Shown: in pieces, positions 1 to 8,134 of the stretch
Layout of the letters: each line of letters starts with the position of its first letter
Numbering within the stretch: position 1 is the stretch's first letter
NCBI RefSeq assembly: GCF_025137375.1
Contig: NZ_CP073720.1
Coordinates: 8,580,501-8,644,500 of the forward strand
Direction: 5' to 3'
From: Dactylosporangium fulvum
GTDB lineage: Bacteria; Actinomycetota; Actinomycetes; Mycobacteriales; Micromonosporaceae
Length of the DNA: 64,000 nucleotides
Translations under genes and position numbers: made by a program
The notes under the pieces: generated by a model
Database searches by the model: none
What the model was told of the DNA's origin: nothing
What the model saw: the letters and a program-made list of their open reading frames with translations, nothing else

Positions 1-1
1 C

Positions 2-868
2 GCGGACGCCTGGGCCACCCAGCAGCCGGTCACCTCGGCCCGCTCGCAGGCCCGGTCGGTGGCCGGCCGCCGGGACCTCACGTCGCTGGTCGTGCCGCTG
101 ATCGCCGGGGTGCGCACGGTCGGGCTCATCGTCCTGGAGAGCGACAGCGCCGGCGCGTACCCGCCCTCGCTCATCTCGCGGGTCACCGCGATCACCGGCC
201 CGGCGGCGCTGCGGTTGGAGGCCGCGCTGCTCTTCGACGAGGTCCGCTCGCTCGCGACCACCGAGGAGCGGCAGCGGCTCGCCCGCGAGATCCACGACGG
301 CGTGGCCCAGGAACTGGTCATGGTCGGCTACGGCATCGACAACGCCGTGGCCGCCCTGCCCGACGCGACCGCCGCCGAGGAGGAGCTGCGTATCCTGCGC
401 GCCGAGGTCACGCGGGTGATCACCGAACTGCGACTCTCGCTCTTCGAGCTGCGCAGCGAGGTCGACCGCTACGGGGGATTGACGGCCGCGATCGCGGACT
501 ATGCACGTACCGTCGGCGCGTCGGCGGGCCTCCGGGTCCACCTCTCGCTCGACGAATCAACCGCCCGCTTGCCCGCGGCGGTTGAGGCGGAACTGCTGCG
601 CATTGCCCAGGAAGCCATCACAAACGCGCGGAAACATGCCGGCGCGGAGAATCTTTGGGTAACGTGCGCGGTCGATCCACCGTTCGCACAGGTAGAAATC
701 TCCGACGATGGCAGCGGCATCGGTGAAAACCGCCCGGATGGGCGCTATGGTCTTGCGATCATGGCCGAGAGGGCGGAACGTATCCGGGGCCGGTTGGAGA
801 TCACACCACGTGTGCCGAATGGGACCACAGTGGCGGTTGTGCTCGGAACCGCACCGCGTGCGCGGTAG
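2..868 (+). CDS. Two-component sensor histidine kinase, 3' part (GAF + HisKA_3)
   Basis: The gene runs in from the left edge, so the true start is not visible; the frame is open from base 2. The first ~80 visible residues look like the end of a GAF-type sensor domain. The HisKA_3 dimerisation/phosphoacceptor motif REIHDGVAQE follows, with the phosphorylated His encoded at 293-295. An HATPase domain completes the protein, with N-box EAITNARKHAG, G1 motif DDGSGIG and G2 region GRYGLAIMAERA. This is the NarX/DegS-like class that autophosphorylates on His and passes phosphate to a NarL-type regulator. Such a regulator starts 32 bp downstream on the same strand, so the two very probably form a cognate pair. 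No transmembrane segment lies in the visible part. The signal sensed cannot be inferred. Confidence 0.93.
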   Translation, partial: ADAWATQQPVTSARSQARSVAGRRDLTSLVVPLIAGVRTVGLIVLESDSAGAYPPSLISRVTAITGPAALRLEAALLFDEVRSLATTEERQRLAREIHDGVAQELVMVGYGIDNAVAALPDATAAEEELRILRAEVTRVITELRLSLFELRSEVDRYGGLTAAIADYARTVGASAGLRVHLSLDESTARLPAAVEAELLRIAQEAITNARKHAGAENLWVTCAVDPPFAQVEISDDGSGIGENRPDGRYGLAIMAERAERIRGRLEITPRVPNGTTVAVVLGTAPRAR

Positions 869-900
869 CGTGAAGGCACCAGAGGGAGAGAGCACCGGGA

Positions 901-1569
901 ATGTCGACTACCGCGACGCCGACGACTCGCACCAAAGTGCTGCTCGTCGACGACCACGATCTCATCCGCAGAGGACTCCGGCACGCGTTCGAGCGTGACC
1001 GCCAGTTCGAGGTGGTGGGCGAGGCCGCCACGGCCGCCGAGGCCATCCGGCAGGCCGGTGCCTTGCAGCCCGACGTCGTGATCATGGACCTCCGCCTGCC
1101 CGACGGCAGCGGCCTGGAGGCGACCCGAGCACTGCGGAAGACCAGCAACACCATGGGCATCGTCGTCCTGACCATGTATGCCGGCGACGACCAGCTCTTC
1201 GGCGCCTTGGAGGCCGGCGCGTCGGCGTTCGTGCCGAAGACCGCCCCCGCCGACGAGGTGGTGGCCGCGGCCCGGCACGCGGCCTCGGCACCGAGCGCGT
1301 TCACGGCCGCCGACCTGGCCGAGGCGATGAAGCGCCGGCTGGCCCCGAGCGGCCCGCAGCTGTCCCCCCGCGAGGGCCAGGTGCTGCGCCTGCTCGCCGA
1401 CGGCATGAGCGTGGCCGGCATCGCCAAGCAGCTGTTCGTCTCCGAGTCCACGGCGAAGACGCACATCTCGAAGCTGTACGAGAAGCTCGGCGCCGCCAAC
1501 CGCGCCCAGGCTCTCATGACGGCCCTTCGCCTGGGCCTCCTGGAAGCTCCGGACGCCCCGAAATTCTGA
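901..1569 (+). CDS. NarL/FixJ-family response regulator
   Basis: A 222-residue two-domain regulator. The receiver domain carries the acidic pair D17-D18, phosphoacceptor D63 (in VVIMDLRLPDGSG), T91 and K113 (VPKT), so all residues of a working receiver are present. The C-terminal LuxR-type helix-turn-helix runs from LSPREGQVLRLLADGMS through STAKTHISKLYEKLG. A purine-rich GGGAGAG sits upstream of the ATG. It probably accepts phosphate from the kinase just upstream and acts on DNA as a dimer. The target genes are unknown; the nearest downstream gene is far away and on the opposite strand. Confidence 0.94.
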   Translation: MSTTATPTTRTKVLLVDDHDLIRRGLRHAFERDRQFEVVGEAATAAEAIRQAGALQPDVVIMDLRLPDGSGLEATRALRKTSNTMGIVVLTMYAGDDQLFGALEAGASAFVPKTAPADEVVAAARHAASAPSAFTAADLAEAMKRRLAPSGPQLSPREGQVLRLLADGMSVAGIAKQLFVSESTAKTHISKLYEKLGAANRAQALMTALRLGLLEAPDAPKF

Positions 1570-1596
1570 TTCCGGGTCCTCAACCCGCTGCCGCCT

Positions 1597-1627
1597 CGGC
1601 CGCGCCGCAGTTTCTGCGGCGCGGCCG
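1597..1627 (+). terminator. Hairpin terminator after the response regulator
   Basis: A perfect 14-bp inverted repeat (CGGCCGCGCCGCAG and its complement) with a TTT loop lies 28 bp after the response-regulator stop. There is no T-run, which is usual for GC-rich actinobacterial terminators. Confidence 0.75.
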
Positions 1628-1950
1628 GCGCTATTCAGAATGGCCAGCGGTTCGGCCGCATTATGGTCGCAATCAGATAACACATTGACGACAACTGATC
1701 GCCAAAATTGCCCCGCTCTGATTCCGGCGCCGCCGGCGAGCGACACAATCCCCGCGGCCGCCCGGCCCGTTTCCGCTCGCAGCCAACGGCCCGGATGAAC
1801 AGTTCCGCCACCCGCGATTCCGACCGGTACCACCGACATGGCGCCCCGGAGCATGCGACGGGTGTCCCAGCAGCGGCGAAGGCGGGGTCGCCGACGGCGT
1901 CCACCGGCCACCCCGCCTTCGCCACCAAATCGCGGGCCCATCCCCCACCA

Positions 1951-2073
1951 ACCGAGGTCCTCGGCCTGGACGTCACCTCCGACGCCACCGGCCACCTCGA
2001 CGAAGCCCGCGAAGAACTCCTGGCGTTCACCGCGTTCCCCCGCGCCATCCGGCGCGGTGCCCACCAACGTTGA
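1951..2073 (+). pseudogene. IS256-family transposase remnant with internal deletion
   Basis: The frame reads TEVLGLDVTSD followed directly by GHLDEAREELLAFTAFPRAI and then a stop at 2071-2073. Both pieces are recognisable segments of IS256 (mutator-like) transposases: the first corresponds to the REVLGLDV motif in the catalytic core, the second to the HLDEARDELLAFTAFP motif near the C-terminus. In intact proteins about 100 residues separate them; here they are fused and the downstream WRQIWSNNP block is lost. This is a dead fragment on the plus strand. The assignment rests on remembered family motifs. Confidence 0.8.
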
Positions 2074-2151
2074 CCACGCGGGCGCGACCCTGGCAGAGCG
2101 GCCGTCGGCGACGGTCGAGGATGGGGCCGCATGCGTGGGCAGATGCTGTCT

Positions 2152-2185
2152 CGGGGTGGCTCGTCCAGTAGGACGAGCCACCCCG
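2152..2185 (-). terminator. Hairpin terminator after GH92 gene
   Basis: A perfect 15-bp inverted repeat (CGGGGTGGCTCGTCC, loop AGTA, and its complement) lies 90 bp beyond the stop of the leftward mannosidase gene. Its position suits that gene's terminator. Confidence 0.75.
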
Positions 2186-2274
2186 CCGGGACGGCTACCC
2201 GATCAGCTTCCAGGGACCCTTCGGATCACCCGGCACCTGACCACGCGCCCACCCCTTCCGGTTATCCGCCTTGC

Positions 2275-5200
2275 CTACTTGCGCACGGCGAGAGCCGGGG
2301 CCTGAACAGCCCCGTCCGGCAGTGAAGCCACCGAAACCGACACCTGGTAGGTCCCCGTCTTCAGCGACCGCGGAACCGTGATGTTGCCGGAGACGGCGCC
2401 GAACGCGTCCGCCACGAGCACGACATTCGCCTTGTCGAGCGAGACGGTCACCGGCTCGCCGGGGGTGAAGCCGGACCCGGTCACAGCGACCACGTCACCG
2501 GCGTTGGCCTCGTTGGCCGCCAGGTGCACGGCCGGGGCGTCGCCCGCGACCGCGAAGATCCGCTGGCCGGTGGCGGCCGTCGGGAACGTGATCGAGGTGA
2601 CCTTCCAACCCGCGGGGGCGACGTACGGCTTGGTCGCGAAGATGTACGCGCCCGCGTCGTTGGCCGTCTCGACGGCGAGGCGGTGCGGCATCCACGCGAC
2701 GACGCTGTTGTCGTACTGCGGCTGCAGCGTCCCGTTGCGAACGTCGCCGGTCGTCGACGGCAGGACCCAGTTCGAGAAGGCCACGGGGTAGGTGGCCTCG
2801 GCGACATTGGTGCCGTCGGTGATCTGCAGCGTCGCCTGGACGGTCGTGTTCCCGGTGTAGGCCGCGCCGACGAGCGAGAACGTCGAGGTGGGACGCTCGA
2901 GCTGGATGGTCTGGTTCGCTGCCGGCTGGTAGGCCTCGGCGTACCCGACGGGCGCGTTGGGCCACACGACGGTCAGGGGCACGCCACTGGCGGTGAAGTG
3001 CTTGACCGCGCCGGGGGCGAGACCCACGGCGGCGAGCTCCTTGCGGTCGTAGGTGTTGGTGGTGGTGTTGTTCCCCATGTTGGTGCCGTTGCTACCGGAC
3101 CACGTGATGCCGCTGCCGCCGTCGAACGAGCCCTTGAGGGCGTCATAGAGGGCGGTGCCCGTGACGGTCTTGCCGGCCTCGAGCGACCCTGGCTTGGTGA
3201 CCCGGAGAATGGCCTTCTCAGAGGTCGACGATCCGTTCGAGGTGACGGTCACGGTCGCCTGGTAGTAGCCCGAAGGCACGTGGGGAGCGACCGTGAAGGA
3301 CAGGGGCACGCTGACGCGGCCCTGAGCGTCGAAGTGCTGGGTAGGAACTGAGGCGGCAACGATGCCCGGGTTTGAGGTGGTGACGGCGACGTGGAGCGCC
3401 TGGGCCTTCGAGCCGATGCGCTGGATGTCGACCTGGGCGGTGCCTGACGCGCCGGGCTGCAGCTCGACGGCGCCGAACGTCGGCGAGCCGACGGTGTTGA
3501 CGTTGAGCGAGACGGGCTTGGATCCGGCCTGCCACGACGGCGGGAGGTCGGAGTTGCCGGTGCCCCACCCGTTGGGCGTGGAACCGACGGTGAAGTCGAT
3601 CGTGGTGTCCTTGGACACGGTCTTCCAGTCGAACCAGGACTTGCTCGACGTCGCACCGTTGATCTTGACGTTGTTGATGTACCGCTTGCCCGACTGGGCG
3701 CCGGGGGCGTTGATGGTCAGCGTGCGACCGTTGCCGAGCTTGATGACCGACTTGTCGAACAGCGGGGTGTTGAAGTTCACGGCCGACGCGCCGGAGGTCT
3801 CGGGGTACATACCCAGCGCCGCCCAGACGTAGAGGTTGGCGAGGGCACCGAGGTCGTCGTTGCCGGGCTCGGAACCAGCCGGCTTGTAGCCGAACAGGGT
3901 CCCGGTGATCTGGTCGACCACTTCGGACGTCCGGTCGGGACGGCCCAGGTAGTTGTAGACCCACGGCACACCGAAGTTCGGCTCGTTGTCGAGGTTCATG
4001 TAGGGCACGTTGGCGCCGGCACCGCGCACCAGGCCGGTCGACAGGAACTTGTCGAGCCGCGCGGTCGCGGCCTCCTTACCGCCCATGGCGGTGATCAGGT
4101 CGGCGAGGTTGTGCGGCACCATCCACAGGTACTGCTCGGCGTTACCCTCCTCGAAGCCCTGCTGGCCGAGGTCGTAGACGTTACCGCGGTAACCGAACGA
4201 GGCCGGGTACTGCAGGCGCGGGTCGGACTCGGGGTAGCGGCCGTTGACGTCGCGCGGCTGGATGCCGTCCGCCGTCGGGTTCCACAGGTTCTGCCACCAC
4301 TGGGCCCGCTCGTAGAACTGCTTGGCGGTGGCGGTGCGGCCCCTGGCCTGGGCGAGCTCGGCGACGGAGAAGTCGGCGATCGCGTATTCGAGCGTGTAGG
4401 ACGCGCCCGTGACCACGTGGTCCGCCTGGAAAGGCCGCAACTGCGGGGCGTACTTGTACTCGTTGTAGTAGTCGGCCCCGGGCCGCTGCATGATGGGCCA
4501 GCGGGTGTTCGTCATGCCGTTGGTGCCACCGGCGCCGGTGTTGGTGCCACCGGTGAACTTGCCGGCCTTACTGCCGATCGAGTTCTCGAGCATGATGTCG
4601 ATCGCGCGGTCGACATTCCAGTCGCGCGCACCGAAGTGCCACGTGAACGCCAGCAGCGGTGCGACGCTGTCCCCGTTCATCTGGTTGGTCGAGGTGTTGG
4701 CAACCGCCCACCTGGGGAAGGAACCCATCTGTTCGGCCGCATTGACCAGGGACTGGGCCTGGTCGGAGGCGACCTCGGGCCAGATGGCTGCCTGGAACGG
4801 GGTCAGGGCGCGATAGGTGTCCCAGTCGGAGATCATCGTGTACTGGCGCCGGGTCCGCCCGTTCGCCCCGGGGCTCTCCGAGACGTTGTGAATCTTCGGC
4901 GTCGACTCGAAGCCGAGGTACTCGCCGTTGACGTCACTGTGGGTGGCCGGGTGAGTGATCGAGTGGTAGAGCTGGGTGTAGAAGGTACGCAGGTTGTCGT
5001 CCGACTGGCCGTCAAGCGGCGCGGAGACCTGGACCTTGCTCAACTCGGTGTTCCACGCCGCACGGTTGGCCGTCCTGACATCGTCGAACGTCCGCGTGTT
5101 GGGCATCTCGGTGTTCAGGTTGAGCACGGCGTTCGCCGTCGAGGTGTAGGAGATCGCCATGCGGGCGCGGATGACCTGCGTCCCGTCCGGGAAGGTGAAG

Positions 5201-6072
5201 TAGCCACCGGTCTGGGTGTTCGCGTTGGTGGAGACATGCGTACGCCCGGCCTGAGCGGCCTGCCCGTTGACCCAGGTGCCGAAGCCGGCCCACGGCTGCT
5301 CGAAACGCAGCGCGTAGTAGAGGTTGTGCTGCTGGCCCTTGCGGCAGAAGTTCCCGACCAGGGCCCGAGCCGTGACCAGCCCGGTCTCCGGGTCGACCGT
5401 CATCTCCGAGTTGAAGGAGGACGTCGACCAGGCGGTCTGGTTGGTCCGGAGGAACACCTTCGGCGCCGGCGTGTCCGCCGGGAAGGTGAACTGCGCGATA
5501 CCGGCACGGGTGGAGGCGCTCAGCTCGGTGGTGATCAACCGGCCGGCGGCAACCGTCCCGTTCATGGTCGAGGTGTCGCGGGCAGTCGCCTTGTAGTAGC
5601 CCGTCTCCCCGGTTTCCGGGAATTCGGTGCGGTTCAGCGAGATCTTCTGGGCCCACGGTGCCGCGGTGTTCGACGTGGCCGTGAGGTTGTCGTAGCTGGT
5701 GGGAAGGATCGGGAAGTCACCGCCCATGCCACAGCCCTGCGAGGCGTGGGTCATGCCGAACCCGATGATGTGGTTCTGGTTGTACTTGTAACCGGCGCCG
5801 CTCGGTCCGTTGGTGCTCTGAACGTTGCCCCCGCTGGCCGTGTCCGGTGAGAACTGCACCATGCCGAAGGGCATGGCCGGGCCCGGGAACGAGTTGGTGG
5901 AGCCCTGCGTGCCGGCGAGCGTGTGGACGTACTGAGCGGGGTCGGTGACGAGGGGTTCGGCCGCCATCGCCGACGGCACCGCCACGAGTCCCGAGGTGGC
6001 GACCAGCGCCACGATGCTTGGTATGGCAAGACGCGGAATGCGCCTGCCTATCCCTGGACTGACGAACTTCAT
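2275..6072 (-). CDS. Secreted GH92-family alpha-mannosidase, multidomain
   Basis: A 1265-residue exported enzyme. I start it at the ATG at 6072 because AGGAG lies about 9 bases upstream and the first 37 residues form a Sec signal peptide (basic RR, hydrophobic core, AMA cleavage site); the reading frame extends further up without coding character. Residues ~40-800 resemble GH92 calcium-dependent exo-alpha-mannosidases: ISDWDTYRA near residue 415, NLDNEPNFGVPWVY, and GNDDLGALANLYVWAALGMYP near 735. Residues ~880-960 look like a NEW3/Ig-like domain, and the last ~100 residues like an IPT/Big-type domain (VTGSGFTPGEPVTVSLD). The likely role is extracellular trimming of alpha-mannosides from fungal or plant glycans. 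A LacI-type regulator lies upstream on the same strand. Substrate linkage cannot be read from the sequence. Confidence 0.9.
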   Translation of the reverse strand: MKFVSPGIGRRIPRLAIPSIVALVATSGLVAVPSAMAAEPLVTDPAQYVHTLAGTQGSTNSFPGPAMPFGMVQFSPDTASGGNVQSTNGPSGAGYKYNQNHIIGFGMTHASQGCGMGGDFPILPTSYDNLTATSNTAAPWAQKISLNRTEFPETGETGYYKATARDTSTMNGTVAAGRLITTELSASTRAGIAQFTFPADTPAPKVFLRTNQTAWSTSSFNSEMTVDPETGLVTARALVGNFCRKGQQHNLYYALRFEQPWAGFGTWVNGQAAQAGRTHVSTNANTQTGGYFTFPDGTQVIRARMAISYTSTANAVLNLNTEMPNTRTFDDVRTANRAAWNTELSKVQVSAPLDGQSDDNLRTFYTQLYHSITHPATHSDVNGEYLGFESTPKIHNVSESPGANGRTRRQYTMISDWDTYRALTPFQAAIWPEVASDQAQSLVNAAEQMGSFPRWAVANTSTNQMNGDSVAPLLAFTWHFGARDWNVDRAIDIMLENSIGSKAGKFTGGTNTGAGGTNGMTNTRWPIMQRPGADYYNEYKYAPQLRPFQADHVVTGASYTLEYAIADFSVAELAQARGRTATAKQFYERAQWWQNLWNPTADGIQPRDVNGRYPESDPRLQYPASFGYRGNVYDLGQQGFEEGNAEQYLWMVPHNLADLITAMGGKEAATARLDKFLSTGLVRGAGANVPYMNLDNEPNFGVPWVYNYLGRPDRTSEVVDQITGTLFGYKPAGSEPGNDDLGALANLYVWAALGMYPETSGASAVNFNTPLFDKSVIKLGNGRTLTINAPGAQSGKRYINNVKINGATSSKSWFDWKTVSKDTTIDFTVGSTPNGWGTGNSDLPPSWQAGSKPVSLNVNTVGSPTFGAVELQPGASGTAQVDIQRIGSKAQALHVAVTTSNPGIVAASVPTQHFDAQGRVSVPLSFTVAPHVPSGYYQATVTVTSNGSSTSEKAILRVTKPGSLEAGKTVTGTALYDALKGSFDGGSGITWSGSNGTNMGNNTTTNTYDRKELAAVGLAPGAVKHFTASGVPLTVVWPNAPVGYAEAYQPAANQTIQLERPTSTFSLVGAAYTGNTTVQATLQITDGTNVAEATYPVAFSNWVLPSTTGDVRNGTLQPQYDNSVVAWMPHRLAVETANDAGAYIFATKPYVAPAGWKVTSITFPTAATGQRIFAVAGDAPAVHLAANEANAGDVVAVTGSGFTPGEPVTVSLDKANVVLVADAFGAVSGNITVPRSLKTGTYQVSVSVASLPDGAVQAPALAVRK

Positions 6073-6112
6073 TTGTTGCCGGTCTCCTGATCTGTGAAGC
6101 CGAGCAGGGGTG

Positions 6113-6388
6113 TTAGCTCGGTTCGTTGACATCGCCCCGGCCGAGGTACGGACCATCCCGCTCGACGAGGGGGCGTACACCATGGCTCGGTGTCGGCGTT
6201 CTACTGGCTGCCGCACCGGGCGGCGAGACCCGGGAGCGCAGCCGCCAGGCCGTTCATCCGGCCACGGCCGAGCCAGAGCCGCTCGCCGATCGCCCCGAAC
6301 CAGGCTGGTTGTGGGCATCGCCAAGCCGCACGGACCGCAGAAGTGGACCCGACACCACCTCTACGTGATCATCAATGTCTTCTCGCAG
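6113..6388 (+). pseudogene. IS3-type (rve integrase core) transposase fossil, frameshifted
   Basis: Pieces of an IS3-family OrfB transposase occur in order but in different frames: DIAPAEVRTIPLDEGAYTM, then SAFYWLPHRAA, then GETRERSRQAVHPAT and LADRPEPGWLW, then GPQKWTRHHLYVIINVFSQ. These match the family blocks APATVYxxLLDEGxYL, SVSTxYRLLRAA, ERRRQAxHPAxxKPELxAxxPNQVWSWD and GPxKWTxxYLYVIxDVFSRY. At least two frameshifts separate them, and both the catalytic DDE C-terminal half and the N-terminal part are missing. The fossil lies head-on to the mannosidase, ending about 40 bp upstream of that gene's start. It is not functional. Confidence 0.75.
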
Positions 6389-6418
6389 AATGCCGGCGCC
6401 CGTACGGGCGCCGGCATT
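6389..6418. repeat. 30-bp perfect palindrome
   Basis: Every base from 6389 to 6418 pairs around the central GTAC, with AAT/ATT ends. It begins at the base where recognisable transposase homology stops. It could be a bidirectional terminator, an IS end or a regulatory dyad. It lies between the LacI operator candidate and the mannosidase start, so any leader transcribed from the operator region would contain it. Confidence 0.7.
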
Positions 6419-6563
6419 TCGGGCTGGGAATGGATACACCCGCCGACGTGGGCCGTCCTGGCATGGCCGACGGCGGTCCGGTGGCCGCTGGCCACCACTG
6501 GGCCACACGGCCGGTCGGCCCACCCTGAGGCGCACGCGCACCATGAGGACTGCCCCCTTGTTT

Positions 6564-6579
6564 ATGACAGCGCTGTCAT
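6564..6579. promoter_or_regulatory. LacI-family operator
   Basis: ATGACAGCGCTGTCAT is a perfect 16-bp palindrome with a central CG, the classic form of LacI/GalR-family operators in actinobacteria. It lies between the lacI-type gene (ends at 6868) and the mannosidase (starts at 6072), both leftward. This suggests that the adjacent regulator controls the mannosidase. It is unusually far (about 490 bp) from the mannosidase start. Confidence 0.75.
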
Positions 6580-6867
6580 TTGCTTTAGTAAGAAAGCTTC
6601 GCAGGCTGCGCCTATACCGTCAAGGGGTCTGCGCCCGAGTGCTTCACGCCACGCCGCCGCGAACCTCGTCGCCGGCCGCCGGGACGTTCGGCCCCGTCCG
6701 CACATTCCGCGCGCCGAATGCCGGTTTCAACATCGACGACCGCTATTGCGTCCAAGGCAGGGGTACACACCCGGAGCGCGACGTCGCCCGGCACGACCGC
6801 CCCGCCCGACCAAAGACCGTTGCGGCGCGTGAAGCCCGGTCGAAAGTTGCGACGTGTCAGGCCCTCA
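6580..6867. other. Intergenic, no gene seen
   Basis: This stretch between the operator and the 3' end of the lacI-type gene has no open frame with recognisable protein character on either strand. I see no clear terminator hairpin. Confidence 0.5.
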
Positions 6868-7911
6868 TCAGGCCGGGGCCGGTGCGCGCCGTTCGCCCGA
6901 CCCGTGCGAGACGAGGGTCGTGGGCAGCACGATGGTCTCAGTCGGCCGGTCCCGGTCCGTGAGCCGGGCCAGGGCCAGCCGGCCCGCCTGCCGCCCCATC
7001 TCCTCGGGATCGTCGGCCACGACCGTCACGCCGAGCACCCTGGCCCATTCAACATTGTCGAATCCGACGACGGCGGGTAGCGGGTCCGGGGCGCGGTAGA
7101 TGAGTTCCTCGACGACGCCGAGCAACGCCCTGTTGTTGCCCGCGAAGAAGGCCGTCGGTGCGTCCTGGGCATCGAGGAGCTCGGCTACGCGCGCCCGAGC
7201 GGCGGCCACGTCGTGCGCGCCGGTACGCACCCACCGACGCCAGTCGGTCACCCCAGCCGACTCGAGCGCGTCGGCCATTCCGGCGAGGCGGTCGCGATGG
7301 GTCGGCAGCCAGTCGTAGTCACCGATGAAGGAGATACGTCGGTGCCCCGCAGAGAGCAGGTGCAGAGCGGCGGCACGTCCGCCACCGATATTGTCGAACA
7401 CCACAGCGTCGGCATCGAGTTGCTGCGCCGGGCGGTCGACGAAGACCACCGGCATGCCGCGATCCTGGAGCTCCCGGTAGACCGTGTGGTCAGCCATCGC
7501 CGACGCGACGATCAGCGCCTTCGTCTGGCGGTCGGCGAGATTGCGCGCCAGCGACCACTCGATCTCCGGCGACTCGCCCGAGTTGGCCACCGTGAGCAGC
7601 AGGTCGCCCGTGCGCAGCTCGTCTTCGAGCCCCTTCGCCAGGGCGGGGTAGAACGGGTTGGCCAGGTCGCTGGTGATCAAACCGACGGAGTCGAACAACT
7701 GCCCGCGGGCGAGCAGGCTCGCCGCGGCGTTGCGCTGGTAGCCGAGCTGCTGGGCCGCGGCGAACACCCGCTCGCGCTTGGCGGCGCTGACATAGGGCTC
7801 ACCTCCTAGCGCCCGGGAGGCGGTCTTCAGACTGACCCCCGCGAGCTCAGCGACGTGCGTGAGCGTCGGGCGTCGGGTCACATCTGCCTGTCCGGCAGGT
7901 TGGTTCGTCAC
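6868..7911 (-). CDS. LacI-family transcriptional regulator
   Basis: About 347 residues. The N-terminal helix-turn-helix reads RPTLTHVAELAGVSLKTASRALGGEPYVSAAKRERV, with the usual AGVS and hinge (NAAASLLARGQ). The rest is a periplasmic-binding-protein-like sugar-sensing domain (VGLITSDLANPFYPALAKGLED, FVDRPAQQLDADAVVFDNIGGGRAAALHLL). I chose the GTG at 7911, with GAGG upstream. A second GTG 13 codons later is possible, and the frame opens a further 15 codons upstream. Together with the operator at 6564 and the downstream GH92 gene this forms a local regulatory unit, probably repressing the mannosidase until a mannose-containing ligand binds. The effector is not known. Confidence 0.88.
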   Translation of the reverse strand: MTNQPAGQADVTRRPTLTHVAELAGVSLKTASRALGGEPYVSAAKRERVFAAAQQLGYQRNAAASLLARGQLFDSVGLITSDLANPFYPALAKGLEDELRTGDLLLTVANSGESPEIEWSLARNLADRQTKALIVASAMADHTVYRELQDRGMPVVFVDRPAQQLDADAVVFDNIGGGRAAALHLLSAGHRRISFIGDYDWLPTHRDRLAGMADALESAGVTDWRRWVRTGAHDVAAARARVAELLDAQDAPTAFFAGNNRALLGVVEELIYRAPDPLPAVVGFDNVEWARVLGVTVVADDPEEMGRQAGRLALARLTDRDRPTETIVLPTTLVSHGSGERRAPAPA

Positions 7912-8002
7912 ACCACTGATTGTCCTCGGACGTGCCACTGCGTGGGGCCAACCCAACGCCGCGCGATCAGGCGCCCCACGCAGCCGGCGAGACAGCCCCT
8001 AC

Positions 8003-8133
8003 CAGGAACTTCGCTTGGTCGATCAGGCTGCGGTAACCCGTGCGGTGATGGTGGCCGCGGGTGTGTTCTCGGCGAGTCGACCGGCTCATCCCGGTTGAGA
8101 TTGTCGATGAGGTCCTTGCCGCGGCCGGCCGCG
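8003..8133 (+). pseudogene. IS4-family transposase N-terminal remnant
   Basis: One frame reads LRLVDQAAVTRAVMVAAGVF, and a neighbouring frame from about 8070 reads RVDRLIPVEIVDEVLAAAGR. They resemble, in order, the VAAGVFAPGHLGELT and RLIPxELVDEVLAxTGR blocks at the start of actinobacterial IS4-type transposases, with a frameshift or small deletion between them. The fragment stops at the 3' end of the pimB gene. It is an inactive relic; the family call is from remembered motifs. Confidence 0.6.
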
Positions 8134-8134
8134 G

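Larger units (their letters stand above)
1628..2274. other. Gene-free stretch with an IS256 fossil
   Basis: No intact gene is supported here. Long open frames exist on both strands but have no recognisable protein features and reflect GC bias. The only readable items are a decayed IS256-type transposase fragment (1951-2073) and a strong hairpin (2152-2185) that would end the leftward mannosidase transcript. Confidence 0.6.

Noticed and set aside
745..2181. Long leftward open frame (~478 codons) across the kinase/regulator genes and the gap
   Set aside because: Arg/Gly/Ala-rich translation without motifs, antisense to two clear genes; a product of GC-rich third positions.
4111..5850. Rightward open frame of ~579 codons opposite the mannosidase
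   Set aside because: Low-complexity V/G/R/L translation, no family features, fully antisense to a recognised gene.
6073..6324. N-terminal extension of the mannosidase to an earlier start
   Set aside because: The extra 84 residues have no coding character and would bury the signal peptide; the ATG at 6072 has a good ribosome-binding site.
8119..8134. 16-bp palindrome CCGCGGCCGGCCGCGG as a terminator of pimB
   Set aside because: No loop and adjacent to the stop codon; such GC palindromes are frequent by chance here, so it is not listed as a feature.
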